DNA from: JBDREF01 sp043820045
GTDB taxonomy: Bacteria; Planctomycetota; Phycisphaerae; Sedimentisphaerales; Anaerobacaceae
Assembly: GCA_043820045.1 (NCBI GenBank)
Contig: JBDREF010000017.1
Coordinates: 1 to 11,529 of the forward strand
Length of the DNA: 11,529 bases
Direction: 5' to 3'
The notes beneath the pieces were generated by a model. The model made no database searches, was not told where the DNA came from, and was given only the letters and a program-made list of their open reading frames with translations. The position numbers were made by a program, and so were the translations under genes. Positions 5,692 through 11,529 of the stretch are shown here, one piece after another. The first letter of the stretch is position 1; every line of letters starts with the position of its first letter.

Positions 5692-6965
5692 AGAAAGTCA
5701 ACATGAAGATTAACGTGCATCACCTCACGCGTGTCGAGGGCCACGGCAACATCAACGTTACGGTCCGCAACGGCGAGCTTGTCGATGCCAAATGGGAGGT
5801 TGTGGAAACACCGCGTTTCTTCGAGGCCATACTGCGCGGAAAGCCCCATGAGCTGGCGCCCACGCTGACGTCCAGAATATGCGGCATATGCTCCATAGGC
5901 CATACGCTTGCAAGTCTCAGGGCCGTCGAGAGAGCGATGGATGTCAGGGTCCCGAAGAATGCCCAACTGCTGCGCCTTCTGGCCAAACACGGGGAGACTC
6001 TGCAGAGCCATGTGCTGCACGTTTTCTTCCTGGCCGCACCTGATTTGTTGGACGTCCCAAGTGTCATACCCCTGACACAATCCCATCCGGAGGTGGTTGG
6101 CGTTGCGCTGCGGCTAAAGGGACTTGGCAATGACATGTGCGATCTTGTTGCCGGCCGGACAACGCACCCGGTGAGCCTTGTGGTCGGCGGTTTGAGCAAG
6201 GCGCCGAGGAAGAAAGATCTCCAGGCCCTTCGGAACAGCATTGAGGAATGCCTTGCCGATATGGAAGCGGCGGTCGATGTATTCTCGCAACTTGCTTTTC
6301 CGGATTTCGTAAGGGAAACCGAGTTTGTCTCGCTGAAAGGAAAGGGCAACTATCCCTGGATAGGCGGTGATCTGGTCTCCACTGACGGCGTTGTAAAGGC
6401 CGAGGATGACTACCTGGCCATGACCAATGAATACAACGTGGATTTCTCCACTTCGAAATTCACCAAGCTCAGCAGAAAGTCTTTTGCCGCCGGCGCCCTT
6501 GCGCGTTTCAACAACAACTACAAGTTTCTTTGCGAGCAGGCAAAAGAGACGGCCCAGACCCTGGGGCTGTCGCCGGTGAACCATAATCCTTATATGAACA
6601 CCGTAGCCCAGCTTATTGAATGCCACCATGTGCTGGTTGAATCGATGGAGATTATTGACAAACTTCTGGACAGCGACCTCGAGAAAGTTTGCGCCCCGTA
6701 TGAAACGACGGCCGGCGAGGGCGTTAGCGCCGTAGAAGTGCCTCGCGGCATTCTTTATCATCACTACAAGATTGACAAAAAAGGGAAGATCGCCAAAGCC
6801 AACTGCATCATCCCTACCACGCAGAACAACGCCAATATCCACTACGACCTTGCCGAGCTTGTGACGCAGCAGATCGAGCTTGGCAAAAGCGACGAAGAGG
6901 TAACCAGGCTCTGCGAGATGCTTGTCAGAGCCTACGATCCCTGCATTTCGTGTTCGGTCCACTAA
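5688..6965 (+). CDS. hydA: Group 3b [NiFe] hydrogenase alpha (large, catalytic) subunit
   Basis: The protein has 425 residues. The catalytic subunit binds the Ni-Fe(CN)2CO centre through four cysteines. L1 is RICGICSIGH (63-72; Cys65 and Cys68) and L2 is DPCISCSVH (417-425; Cys419 and Cys422). RVEGHG (15-20) near the N-terminus is also typical. It activates or evolves H2 in the cytoplasm together with HydBGD. The ATG at 5688 overlaps the hydD stop as ATGA and has GGATGGTGG seven bases before it. A second in-frame ATG at 5703 is possible. The frame ends with the L2 histidine codon followed directly by TAA (6963-6965). There is no C-terminal extension of the kind normally removed by a maturation endopeptidase; related group 3b enzymes keep a few residues after this His. 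No hyp or protease gene is in the window. Confidence 0.95.
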   Translation: MKKVNMKINVHHLTRVEGHGNINVTVRNGELVDAKWEVVETPRFFEAILRGKPHELAPTLTSRICGICSIGHTLASLRAVERAMDVRVPKNAQLLRLLAKHGETLQSHVLHVFFLAAPDLLDVPSVIPLTQSHPEVVGVALRLKGLGNDMCDLVAGRTTHPVSLVVGGLSKAPRKKDLQALRNSIEECLADMEAAVDVFSQLAFPDFVRETEFVSLKGKGNYPWIGGDLVSTDGVVKAEDDYLAMTNEYNVDFSTSKFTKLSRKSFAAGALARFNNNYKFLCEQAKETAQTLGLSPVNHNPYMNTVAQLIECHHVLVESMEIIDKLLDSDLEKVCAPYETTAGEGVSAVEVPRGILYHHYKIDKKGKIAKANCIIPTTQNNANIHYDLAELVTQQIELGKSDEEVTRLCEMLVRAYDPCISCSVH

Positions 6966-6969
6966 ATCG

Positions 6970-6982
6970 GCCCGAGACGGGC
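6970..6982. terminator. Small hairpin between convergent hydA and oxidoreductase genes
   Basis: GCCCG-AGA-CGGGC forms a perfect five-pair GC stem with a three-base loop, inside the 25-base gap between the hydA stop and the stop of the convergent oxidoreductase gene. No T-tract follows on either strand, so intrinsic termination would be weak. It is the only candidate shared terminator. Confidence 0.35.
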
Positions 6983-6990
6983 TGCCTGTG

Positions 6991-8514
6991 CTATACCCTA
7001 TCTGGCGCGGGACACACGAACGGCTTACGGTATTCCCTGTTCAGTATCTTATTGGCCTCGGCGCTGTTGGTGAACACTTCCTTATCGGGATCGAACTTCA
7101 GCAGCGGTCCCATCGACATGGGGTACTTGTCCAAATCAACGCCGTTGTCCCTGAAATGCTGGACGGTCCGCTCCAATGTCTCCATGTTGTCGTCGCGGCT
7201 CTTGATCTTGTCCAATGCAGCTCTGGCCTGCGTGACGGAGACCTTATTGTTCTCGCCGAGGTAGTAACTGATATTGGCCAGATGCGCTATGGCCGCCGAA
7301 AGATGGCCCTGGAAGGCATCGGAGTTGAGGTTCGCGTATTTTCGGCTGCGTACGGCCTGAACGAAGTTATCGAAGTGGTCGCCGCCGCCTTTGAACTCCT
7401 TGATCATCGTGCCTTTGAGATCGAACGCGACACAGTGCGTGTATTCCCTCTGGACCAGGACACCTTCAGTTCCGTAGAAGATCACGCCGATCTTGTTGCC
7501 CTTTGTGCTGTCGAACAGCTTGTTGATCTGTTCGTCGGCAGAGTTATCGACGGAAAGGCCTCTTGTCTCGAATACCATGCACTTGTCGCCGTAGTCGTAG
7601 ATGGCTATTTCGGTGTTGGCGGTATCGCCCGCATCGACGTAATTCGGATCCTTGCGTTCAGCCTGATAGCCCAGCCGGCCGCCGTAGGTGATAACGCTGT
7701 TGGGATGTCGGTTGATGCCCAATCCCCATCGCGCTATGTCGGCCTGGTGCGGACCCTGGTTGCCCGAGTCGCCGTTGCCGTATAGACGTTGCCAGTGCCA
7801 GTCGTAGTGGAACCGTTCGCGGGTCAACTTCGGTGTGGTGTACGGCGCCGGGCCGCTCCACAGACTGAAGTCTGCCTCTTCCGGGATCGGATAATCGCCG
7901 AGGGGGCCGATGGATTTTCGCCGCTTGTAGCACAGCCCCCGTGCGAGTTTGACCTCGCCGATGCCGCCGTCCGCGATGAACTTCATAGCGTTCTGGATAG
8001 CCGGGTTCGAGCGGCACTGCGTTCCGACCTGGCACATCCTGCCGTATTTCTTTGCGGCGGCCACAAGGGCGGCGCCTTCCGGGATGTCGTGGCTGATCGG
8101 TTTTTCAATGTAGGTGTCTTTGCCCGCCTGCATAGCCCATACGCCGCACAGCGCGTGCCAGTGGTTCGGCGTAGCCGTCGTGACTATATCGACGGATTTG
8201 TCGTCGAATGTTTCGCGCATGTCCTTGACCCATTTGGGCCGTCGGCCGGTGCGTTTCTCGATCGATTCGCAGCATTTCCGGCCCACCTTTTCATCGATAT
8301 CGACGATGTAAGCGATTTCGCAATCCTTTCGGCCGGAGAAGGCGCTTATGTGACTGCCGCCGCGGCCATTGCAGCCGACTATTGCGCAAAGGAGCTTGTC
8401 GTTGGGGCTGCTCGTTTGCCCTCGGGTAACGCTGCTGATCATCGGTGCGGCCGATACCGCTGCTGCGGCAAATATGGAGTCCTGCAGGAACTGTCGGCGA
8501 GTTCGCTTCCTCAT
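6991..8514 (-). CDS. Tat-exported Gfo/Idh/MocA family oxidoreductase
   Basis: The protein has 507 residues. The N-terminus is a twin-arginine signal (RTRRQFLQDS, then a hydrophobic AAAAVSAAPM stretch), so it is probably folded with cofactor and exported. The Rossmann part shows the dinucleotide motif AIVGCNGRGGSH (44-55), an acidic end of strand two (IVDIDE, 70-75), TPNHWHALCGVWAM (115-128) and EKPIS (137-141), the family's cofactor/substrate-site signature. SGNQGPHQADIARWGL (250-265) carries the likely catalytic His/Asp region. The family uses NAD(P)(H) on sugars, inositols or amino sugars; the substrate cannot be told here. I start at ATG 8514, which has AAGGAGTG (8521-8528) just upstream and places RR near the N-terminus. 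A longer frame from 8580 adds 22 residues that would spoil the Tat signal. Paralogues of this type are numerous in planctomycetes. It is convergent with hydA. Confidence 0.9.
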   Translation of the reverse strand: MRKRTRRQFLQDSIFAAAAVSAAPMISSVTRGQTSSPNDKLLCAIVGCNGRGGSHISAFSGRKDCEIAYIVDIDEKVGRKCCESIEKRTGRRPKWVKDMRETFDDKSVDIVTTATPNHWHALCGVWAMQAGKDTYIEKPISHDIPEGAALVAAAKKYGRMCQVGTQCRSNPAIQNAMKFIADGGIGEVKLARGLCYKRRKSIGPLGDYPIPEEADFSLWSGPAPYTTPKLTRERFHYDWHWQRLYGNGDSGNQGPHQADIARWGLGINRHPNSVITYGGRLGYQAERKDPNYVDAGDTANTEIAIYDYGDKCMVFETRGLSVDNSADEQINKLFDSTKGNKIGVIFYGTEGVLVQREYTHCVAFDLKGTMIKEFKGGGDHFDNFVQAVRSRKYANLNSDAFQGHLSAAIAHLANISYYLGENNKVSVTQARAALDKIKSRDDNMETLERTVQHFRDNGVDLDKYPMSMGPLLKFDPDKEVFTNSAEANKILNREYRKPFVCPAPDRV

Positions 8515-8584
8515 GATTACCACTCCTTCAAGATGGCATTTGGCATATAGGAGGCCTGGCCACGAAACCGGGCCTTTCAAGCAG

Positions 8585-8590
8585 ATTATA
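8585..8590 (-). promoter_or_regulatory. Candidate -10 box for the oxidoreductase gene
   Basis: A perfect TATAAT is read on the minus strand at 8590-8585, about 70 bases before the ATG at 8514. The nearest -35-like hexamer (TTGCCG, 8616-8611) is 20 bases away, longer than ideal. The gene therefore probably has its own promoter, separate from the upstream PilZ gene. Confidence 0.4.
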
Positions 8591-8658
8591 CTATCACAAT
8601 CTCAGGCGAGCGGCAACAACCTGAATGAGGCGGGAAGAAAAAATAAAAATGCAGCACA

Positions 8659-9006
8659 TCAATGCCGGGCTTCGCACGGCTTCAGAGGGAGTGGATCGTC
8701 GAATTGAAGTGCGACATGGCGCAGGAATGGATTGAGCGTATCGACCCGGAGAACGCGGCCGCTGCGCGTGAAACTCATCATTTCCGAAGAATCGTACTCC
8801 TCCGAGCATGGGATATCAAACTGGGTGACCAGTTGCTGGCCCACGCTGGGGCAATTCTTTCCGGCATCGCACCTGAACGCCAGACCGCCGCTGGAAACGT
8901 CAACCATCATGCCTTTCGCAAGGGCCGTCCTGGAGTCTCTGGCAAACAGAACAGTCCACTGGTAACGCAGTCTTGCTTCTCTTCTTCGGTTGTCGGTCAT
9001 ATCCAT
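8659..9006 (-). CDS. PilZ-domain protein, probable c-di-GMP receptor
   Basis: The protein has 115 residues and is a single small PilZ domain. Both halves of the c-di-GMP-binding signature are present: RREAR (residues 8-12, the RxxxR motif) and DVSSGG (36-41, the D/N-x-S-x-x-G motif). These are followed by strand patterns GQQLVTQFDIP and SGRVLRV..LRHVALQFDDP. It should bind cyclic di-GMP in the cytoplasm and act on an unknown partner controlling, for example, surface attachment or polysaccharide. I place the start at ATG 9006, six bases after AGGAAG (minus strand, 9018-9013). A GTG at 9021 in the same frame would put that Shine-Dalgarno inside the gene. The gene stands 144 bases before the oxidoreductase start on the same strand, with a separate likely promoter between them. 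No diguanylate cyclase is in the window. Confidence 0.85.
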   Translation of the reverse strand: MDMTDNRRREARLRYQWTVLFARDSRTALAKGMMVDVSSGGLAFRCDAGKNCPSVGQQLVTQFDIPCSEEYDSSEMMSFTRSGRVLRVDTLNPFLRHVALQFDDPLPLKPCEARH

Positions 9007-9558
9007 GATGAGCTTCCTCACAGGTCTTCTATGAAGAATCGACAGATTCAGCAGCCGGCTTTAGGGGGATTGCTCCGGGGCCAATTTGGCGGTGGTTGCT
9101 CTCTGCGTCCTGCGATAATGAACGGCCTGGCGACTCGGCGGAAAACTCCAGGGTCTCCAGCATTTTTTTCCGCACAACTACGGCTTTCTTTGTAGAAAAA
9201 GTCTTTTTTATAGGACTTTTATGTTGACAGGGCCTCTCTGAGTTGATGAATTGTATCTTGTATGTAAGGACGCGTGGTGAGAAGGCCCTTTTTTGGCTTC
9301 TACCCTGCTTTCCGCCACGGCAAGGCCCCGGTTCGAATGCTCTGGAACAATGAGAGCATAGTTAAGGAAGGTGTATGAACCGAAAGCCGTATTCTGTTGC
9401 GAAGGAACGCTCAATGAAGAGAACACATATCTTCACATCCTCAACTGATATGCCCGGCAACAGCTATGTGCGCTCGGATTGCCTCGGATAAGGGCTTACG
9501 GGAAAAGTAAAAGTCTAACGGATTGGCGATTAGCCTTAAGATCGGGAGGTGGACAGGG
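9007..9558. other. Sparse intergenic region with a small ORF and an AT-rich stem
   Basis: About 550 bases lie between the PilZ gene (minus) and the two-transmembrane gene (plus), with no clear full-size gene. Visible items are a seven-pair stem AAAAGTC (9197-9203) / GACTTTT (9214-9220) with a ten-base loop, an isolated perfect TTGACA (9224-9229) without a well-spaced -10 box, a weak bulged stem AGAAGGCC...GGCTTCT around 9281-9302 with a T6 loop, and a 38-codon ORF at 9375-9491. A minus-strand 72-codon frame at 9208-9426 has neither a good ribosome site nor protein-like character, and I do not annotate it. Confidence 0.4.
9375..9491 (+). CDS. Possible small ORF, 38 residues
   Basis: ATG at 9375 follows AAGGAAGG (9364-9371) at short but workable spacing, and the frame ends in TAA at 9489-9491. 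The peptide starts MNRKPYSVAKERSMKRT, ends YVRSDCLG, is basic at the front, and has no membrane segment. It lies 67 bases before the next gene in a different frame. I recognise no family. It could be a leader peptide, a small gene or chance. Confidence 0.25.
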   Translation: MNRKPYSVAKERSMKRTHIFTSSTDMPGNSYVRSDCLG

Positions 9559-10599
9559 ATGACTACTGAAGAACTCGTGCACAGATTTGGCCGGTATTCT
9601 TCGTGGCTGTACTACAGGCAATGGCAGGTTTGGGAATTACTGGTGATAGCCGTAGCGGGAGTGCTTGTTCTTATGGCTATGGTAATAACGCGCCGAAAGG
9701 CGGTGGTGAAGGTTAGCTGTCTGCCCGAACGCTCGCCGATTATAGGCGTCAGATTGGTCGAGCGAGGCCGAAGCAGGATTGTGATGCACCGCTGGAAAGA
9801 GTATTTACTTATCCTCTTGTTCGTTTCCTTGTCGATATTTGCCTTATCGCTGCGAGTCCTGGGGCCTCGTGGCGGCTGGAAGCCAGAACCCGCCAAAGGA
9901 GTGGTTGCCGGCAATCTCGGCGGCGCACCGGTTCTCTCCGGCGGCCAGGGAGCTATCGCCGAGGCCGAAGAAGCCGTTGATACGAAGGTCGAGCCGTTCG
10001 GTCGTAAGTACGAAGAGTTCTACAACAAGTACAGGAACATGTATGCTTTACTTGCTGTTAGAAATGAGTATGTCGAACTTCCCGGTTTCAATCCGCAGGA
10101 CGAAAGCAGGCGGTACAAACGCGGCCACGAAGATGCGGGAAGTCAGTTGCCGGACTGGGAAACCGGACAGTACGGCTCGATCCCGCCCAGACGCATAATT
10201 CAGATACTTGGTCCCGACGAGATGCTCGTCGCGGGCCTGATTTCGGAGGGCGGACGCCTTGTTCATTTCAGGGGCTGGCTCACGGCAGGACTGAAGAGCG
10301 GGCAGGTGTGGCCGTTTGACCCCTACCAGCCCGACCCAAACGAAGAAAGAGAACCGCTTGAGGTTGCAGTCGCAGGTATGTACACGTACAGGACACTCCT
10401 CGGGAAATCGATAACTGTCCCATGTGTCGTTCCTCTGAGGCTTTTCCGCGAGGGTATCACGCCTGAACAATTCAGGAATTTGCTGCTGACCAAAGCAGAG
10501 CTGCCCGATGACCTGCGGGAATTCAAGTCGGAGTTCCTGGACCGTGAGGCCGCACTTTCGGACGAGAAGCGCCCCATGATAAAGCAGGCAAGATTGTGA
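9559..10599 (+). CDS. Unrecognised two-transmembrane protein
   Basis: The protein has 346 residues and I do not recognise the family. Two hydrophobic segments are clear: about 24-44 (VWELLVIAVAGVLVLMAMVI), followed by RRK, and about 82-100 (YLLILLFVSLSIFALSL). A basic loop of about 37 residues lies between them. Charge placement (RRK after the first segment, RW-K before the second) suggests a cytoplasmic loop, with the N-terminus and the long C-terminal domain (about 245 residues) outside. After a Gly/Ala-rich linker (about 113-135), the C-terminal domain is hydrophilic with several Pro, Tyr and Arg and ends in a charged helix-like tail. I chose ATG 9559 because GGAGGTGG (9545-9552) sits six bases upstream. 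A TTG at 9523 in the same frame has no such site. The gene stands alone. A role in the cell envelope or surface secretion is possible but unproven. Confidence 0.7.
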   Translation: MTTEELVHRFGRYSSWLYYRQWQVWELLVIAVAGVLVLMAMVITRRKAVVKVSCLPERSPIIGVRLVERGRSRIVMHRWKEYLLILLFVSLSIFALSLRVLGPRGGWKPEPAKGVVAGNLGGAPVLSGGQGAIAEAEEAVDTKVEPFGRKYEEFYNKYRNMYALLAVRNEYVELPGFNPQDESRRYKRGHEDAGSQLPDWETGQYGSIPPRRIIQILGPDEMLVAGLISEGGRLVHFRGWLTAGLKSGQVWPFDPYQPDPNEEREPLEVAVAGMYTYRTLLGKSITVPCVVPLRLFREGITPEQFRNLLLTKAELPDDLREFKSEFLDREAALSDEKRPMIKQARL

Positions 10600-10642
10600 G
10601 ATTCTTCAGGTGTGCCTCATATACTTCACGGGCGTTTTTTTC

Positions 10643-10672
10643 TTGACGCAAAGATAGGGGGTTTGGTATAAA
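10643..10672 (+). promoter_or_regulatory. Sigma70-like promoter for the right-edge secreted protein
   Basis: TTGACG (10643-10648), an 18-base spacer, then TATAAA (10667-10672). Transcription would start near 10680, leaving an untranslated leader of about 300 bases before the ATG at 10978. Confidence 0.6.
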
Positions 10673-10977
10673 TAGGATTGGCGGGGTTGCAGGAATTGTA
10701 CGTTTGGAGGTGGATTCTTGCCCTGTCGGTCGGTACCGGTTTTCAAGTTGAGGAGGTGATTTTCAAGCTGTAGGGCGTTTCTCTGTGCAAACATGAACGC
10801 AAGCGGTAGAAAAAGGGGGTATTATAGGCCTTTTTAGGAGGAAGAGTATGTGCATGAGATTGAGGGTTTTTGGCTTTCTTCTCGCGGGTTTGTCGCCGGC
10901 GGTGCGCGGGCCGACGTGAGATTTCCCACCGCGAACAGATTGCTGATATTGACAAATATGAAGAAGGAGAGAACAAA
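10673..10977 (+). other. Long 5' leader with repeated Shine-Dalgarno-like sites and mini-ORFs
   Basis: The leader has several translation-like signals ahead of the true start. GGAGGTGG (10706-10713) is followed by a 13-codon TTG frame (10718-10759). AGGAGGTGAT (10751-10760) is a ten-base perfect match to the anti-Shine-Dalgarno sequence but has no useful start after it. AGGAGG (10836-10841) serves the 23-codon ORF at 10848. The direct repeat TTTTCAAG occurs at 10740-10747 and 10760-10767, flanking the second site. A perfect inverted repeat, AAAAAGG (10810-10816) / CCTTTTT (10829-10835), ends directly before the third site. I recognise no known riboswitch. Translational or attenuation-type control is plausible. 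Confidence 0.4.
10848..10919 (+). CDS. Possible leader peptide, 23 residues
   Basis: AGGAGG (10836-10841) lies six bases before this ATG, the strongest ribosome site near the right edge. The peptide MCMRLRVFGFLLAGLSPAVR, ending GPT, is short and hydrophobic with basic residues at the front, much like a signal peptide cut short. It stops 58 bases before the secreted-protein ATG, in a different frame. It may be a regulatory upstream ORF, a small membrane peptide, or the remnant of an older signal peptide. No homology was recognised. Confidence 0.35.
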   Translation: MCMRLRVFGFLLAGLSPAVRGPT

Positions 10978-11529
10978 ATGACACACCAATTATCTAAGAA
11001 GGTTCTGCTTGGTATTTTCATCGGTTTGTTCCTGATAGCGGTACCAGTCCATGCAGTAAAGAACTTCAAAACCTCCAGTTTCGGCGGAGGGCACCAGGTT
11101 TGGTTTGAAGCCGAGGATTACGATGAACGCAATCCGGACACTGCTCAGTATTACCCGGTTGTTGATGCGGCTGATGCATTCGGCAAGGCAATTAACCGCA
11201 CAGGCGATGCCGGCGGTATGATTCGCTGGACGTTCGATATCAAGACGGCCGGCGGCGTGGGCGGTACATGGTATTTCTGGGCACGACAAATCAATCCAGG
11301 CAATACATCGGATTATATGCTCGTGCAAGGAGACCCGGGCGACCCGGCGATTCCCACCGGCCCACCCTTTCCCGGAGGGGATGCGGCAGCTCCGTTCGCC
11401 AACGGAGATGACCGAATTTTTGAAGAAAATGTCGGACCTCCCTGGGGATGGGGCAGGTCTGGTCACGAGGAAGGTCATACCAAAGAACTTCAAGACGGCG
11501 AGAACACGATGTACGTCTTTCACAGGCAG
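10978..11529 (+). CDS. Secreted, probably carbohydrate-binding protein, cut by the right edge
   Basis: An open frame of 184 codons runs off the window without a stop, so this is a partial gene. ATG at 10978 has AAGGAGAG (10963-10970) seven bases upstream. Residues 1-26 are a classic Sec signal peptide: MTHQLSKK, then a hydrophobic LLGIFIGLFLIAVP core and cleavage after VHA. The mature part begins with HQVWFEAEDYDERNP, and later has GGMIRWTFDIK and GTWYFWARQINPGNTSDYML. The 'FEAEdyd...' opening and the alternating aromatic strands are typical of CBM6/CBM35-like jelly-roll modules or related modules in large planctomycete exported proteins. The part beyond the edge may hold catalytic or sorting domains. 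Secretion is well supported; carbohydrate binding is inference from the pattern. Confidence 0.75.
   Translation, partial: MTHQLSKKVLLGIFIGLFLIAVPVHAVKNFKTSSFGGGHQVWFEAEDYDERNPDTAQYYPVVDAADAFGKAINRTGDAGGMIRWTFDIKTAGGVGGTWYFWARQINPGNTSDYMLVQGDPGDPAIPTGPPFPGGDAAAPFANGDDRIFEENVGPPWGWGRSGHEEGHTKELQDGENTMYVFHRQ

Noticed and set aside
6922..7785. Plus-strand open frame of 287 codons overlapping the hydA end
   Set aside because: It is antisense to the Gfo/Idh/MocA gene, whose motifs are clear; the residues are Val/Asp-rich shadow-type sequence.
8515..8580. Longer start for the Gfo/Idh/MocA protein
   Set aside because: The added 22 residues precede the twin-arginine signal and the AAGGAGTG site would then lie inside the gene; ATG 8514 is better.
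9224..9229. TTGACA as promoter of the small ORF or the two-transmembrane gene
   Set aside because: The nearest -10-like hexamers lie about 21 bases or more away, so it is probably an isolated match.
9208..9426. Minus-strand open frame of 72 codons in the intergenic gap
   Set aside because: It needs a GTG start with a poor ribosome site, and the translation has no domain, signal or conserved look.
9523..9558. TTG start for the two-transmembrane protein
   Set aside because: ATG 9559 has a strong GGAGGTGG six bases upstream, and that site would lie inside the gene if TTG were used.
10600..10642. Intrinsic terminator after the two-transmembrane gene, suggested by the T-run near 10634
   Set aside because: I could not find a stable stem directly before the T-run.

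Overview
The window looks like part of a chromosome from an anaerobic or fermentative bacterium, most likely a Planctomycetota member of the Phycisphaerae type. This is inferred from the gene style and not proven. The clues are a Tat-exported Gfo/Idh/MocA oxidoreductase, an exported ADP-ribosylglycohydrolase-like protein, secreted modular proteins at both edges, moderately GC-rich coding DNA and AT-rich inverted-repeat debris between genes. I see no tRNA, rRNA, CRISPR array, transposase or phage gene.

Layout. Positions 1-152 (minus) hold the end piece of a modular secreted-type protein running off the left edge. A hairpin-rich, non-obvious stretch follows to 382. A short coiled-coil plus GAF-like protein lies at 383-1027 (+). 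Convergent to it is an exported ADP-ribosylglycohydrolase family protein (1197-2702, -), and a degenerate AT-rich inverted repeat fills the gap between the two. From 2983 to 6965 (+) runs a compact four-gene operon in the order beta-gamma-delta-alpha. It encodes a cytoplasmic group 3b [NiFe] hydrogenase (sulfhydrogenase type, hydBGDA). Convergent with it is a Tat-signal Gfo/Idh/MocA oxidoreductase (6991-8514, -), preceded by a PilZ-domain protein (8659-9006, -). After about 550 bases of sparse sequence comes an unrecognised two-transmembrane protein (9559-10599, +). A good promoter and a long 5' leader with small ORFs then lead into a secreted, probably carbohydrate-binding protein cut by the right edge (10978 onward).

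How the genes work together. The hydrogenase subunits form one enzyme. HydA and HydD carry the NiFe site and the FeS clusters next to it, HydB carries two further [4Fe-4S] clusters, and HydG carries FAD, the NAD(P)H site and a [2Fe-2S] cluster. Together they would exchange electrons between H2 and NAD(P)H, which fits disposal of reductant during sugar fermentation. The exported Gfo/Idh/MocA protein and the edge proteins fit a polysaccharide-degrading lifestyle but are separate transcription units.

Most notable observations. (1) The hydrogenase large subunit stops exactly at the conserved histidine of its L2 motif, with no C-terminal maturation extension. (2) A 16-base perfect palindrome occurs twice, once in the ADP-ribosylglycohydrolase gene and once wedged exactly between a Shine-Dalgarno sequence and the GTG start of the GAF gene. 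(3) The last gene has an unusual leader with several Shine-Dalgarno-like sites and mini-ORFs.
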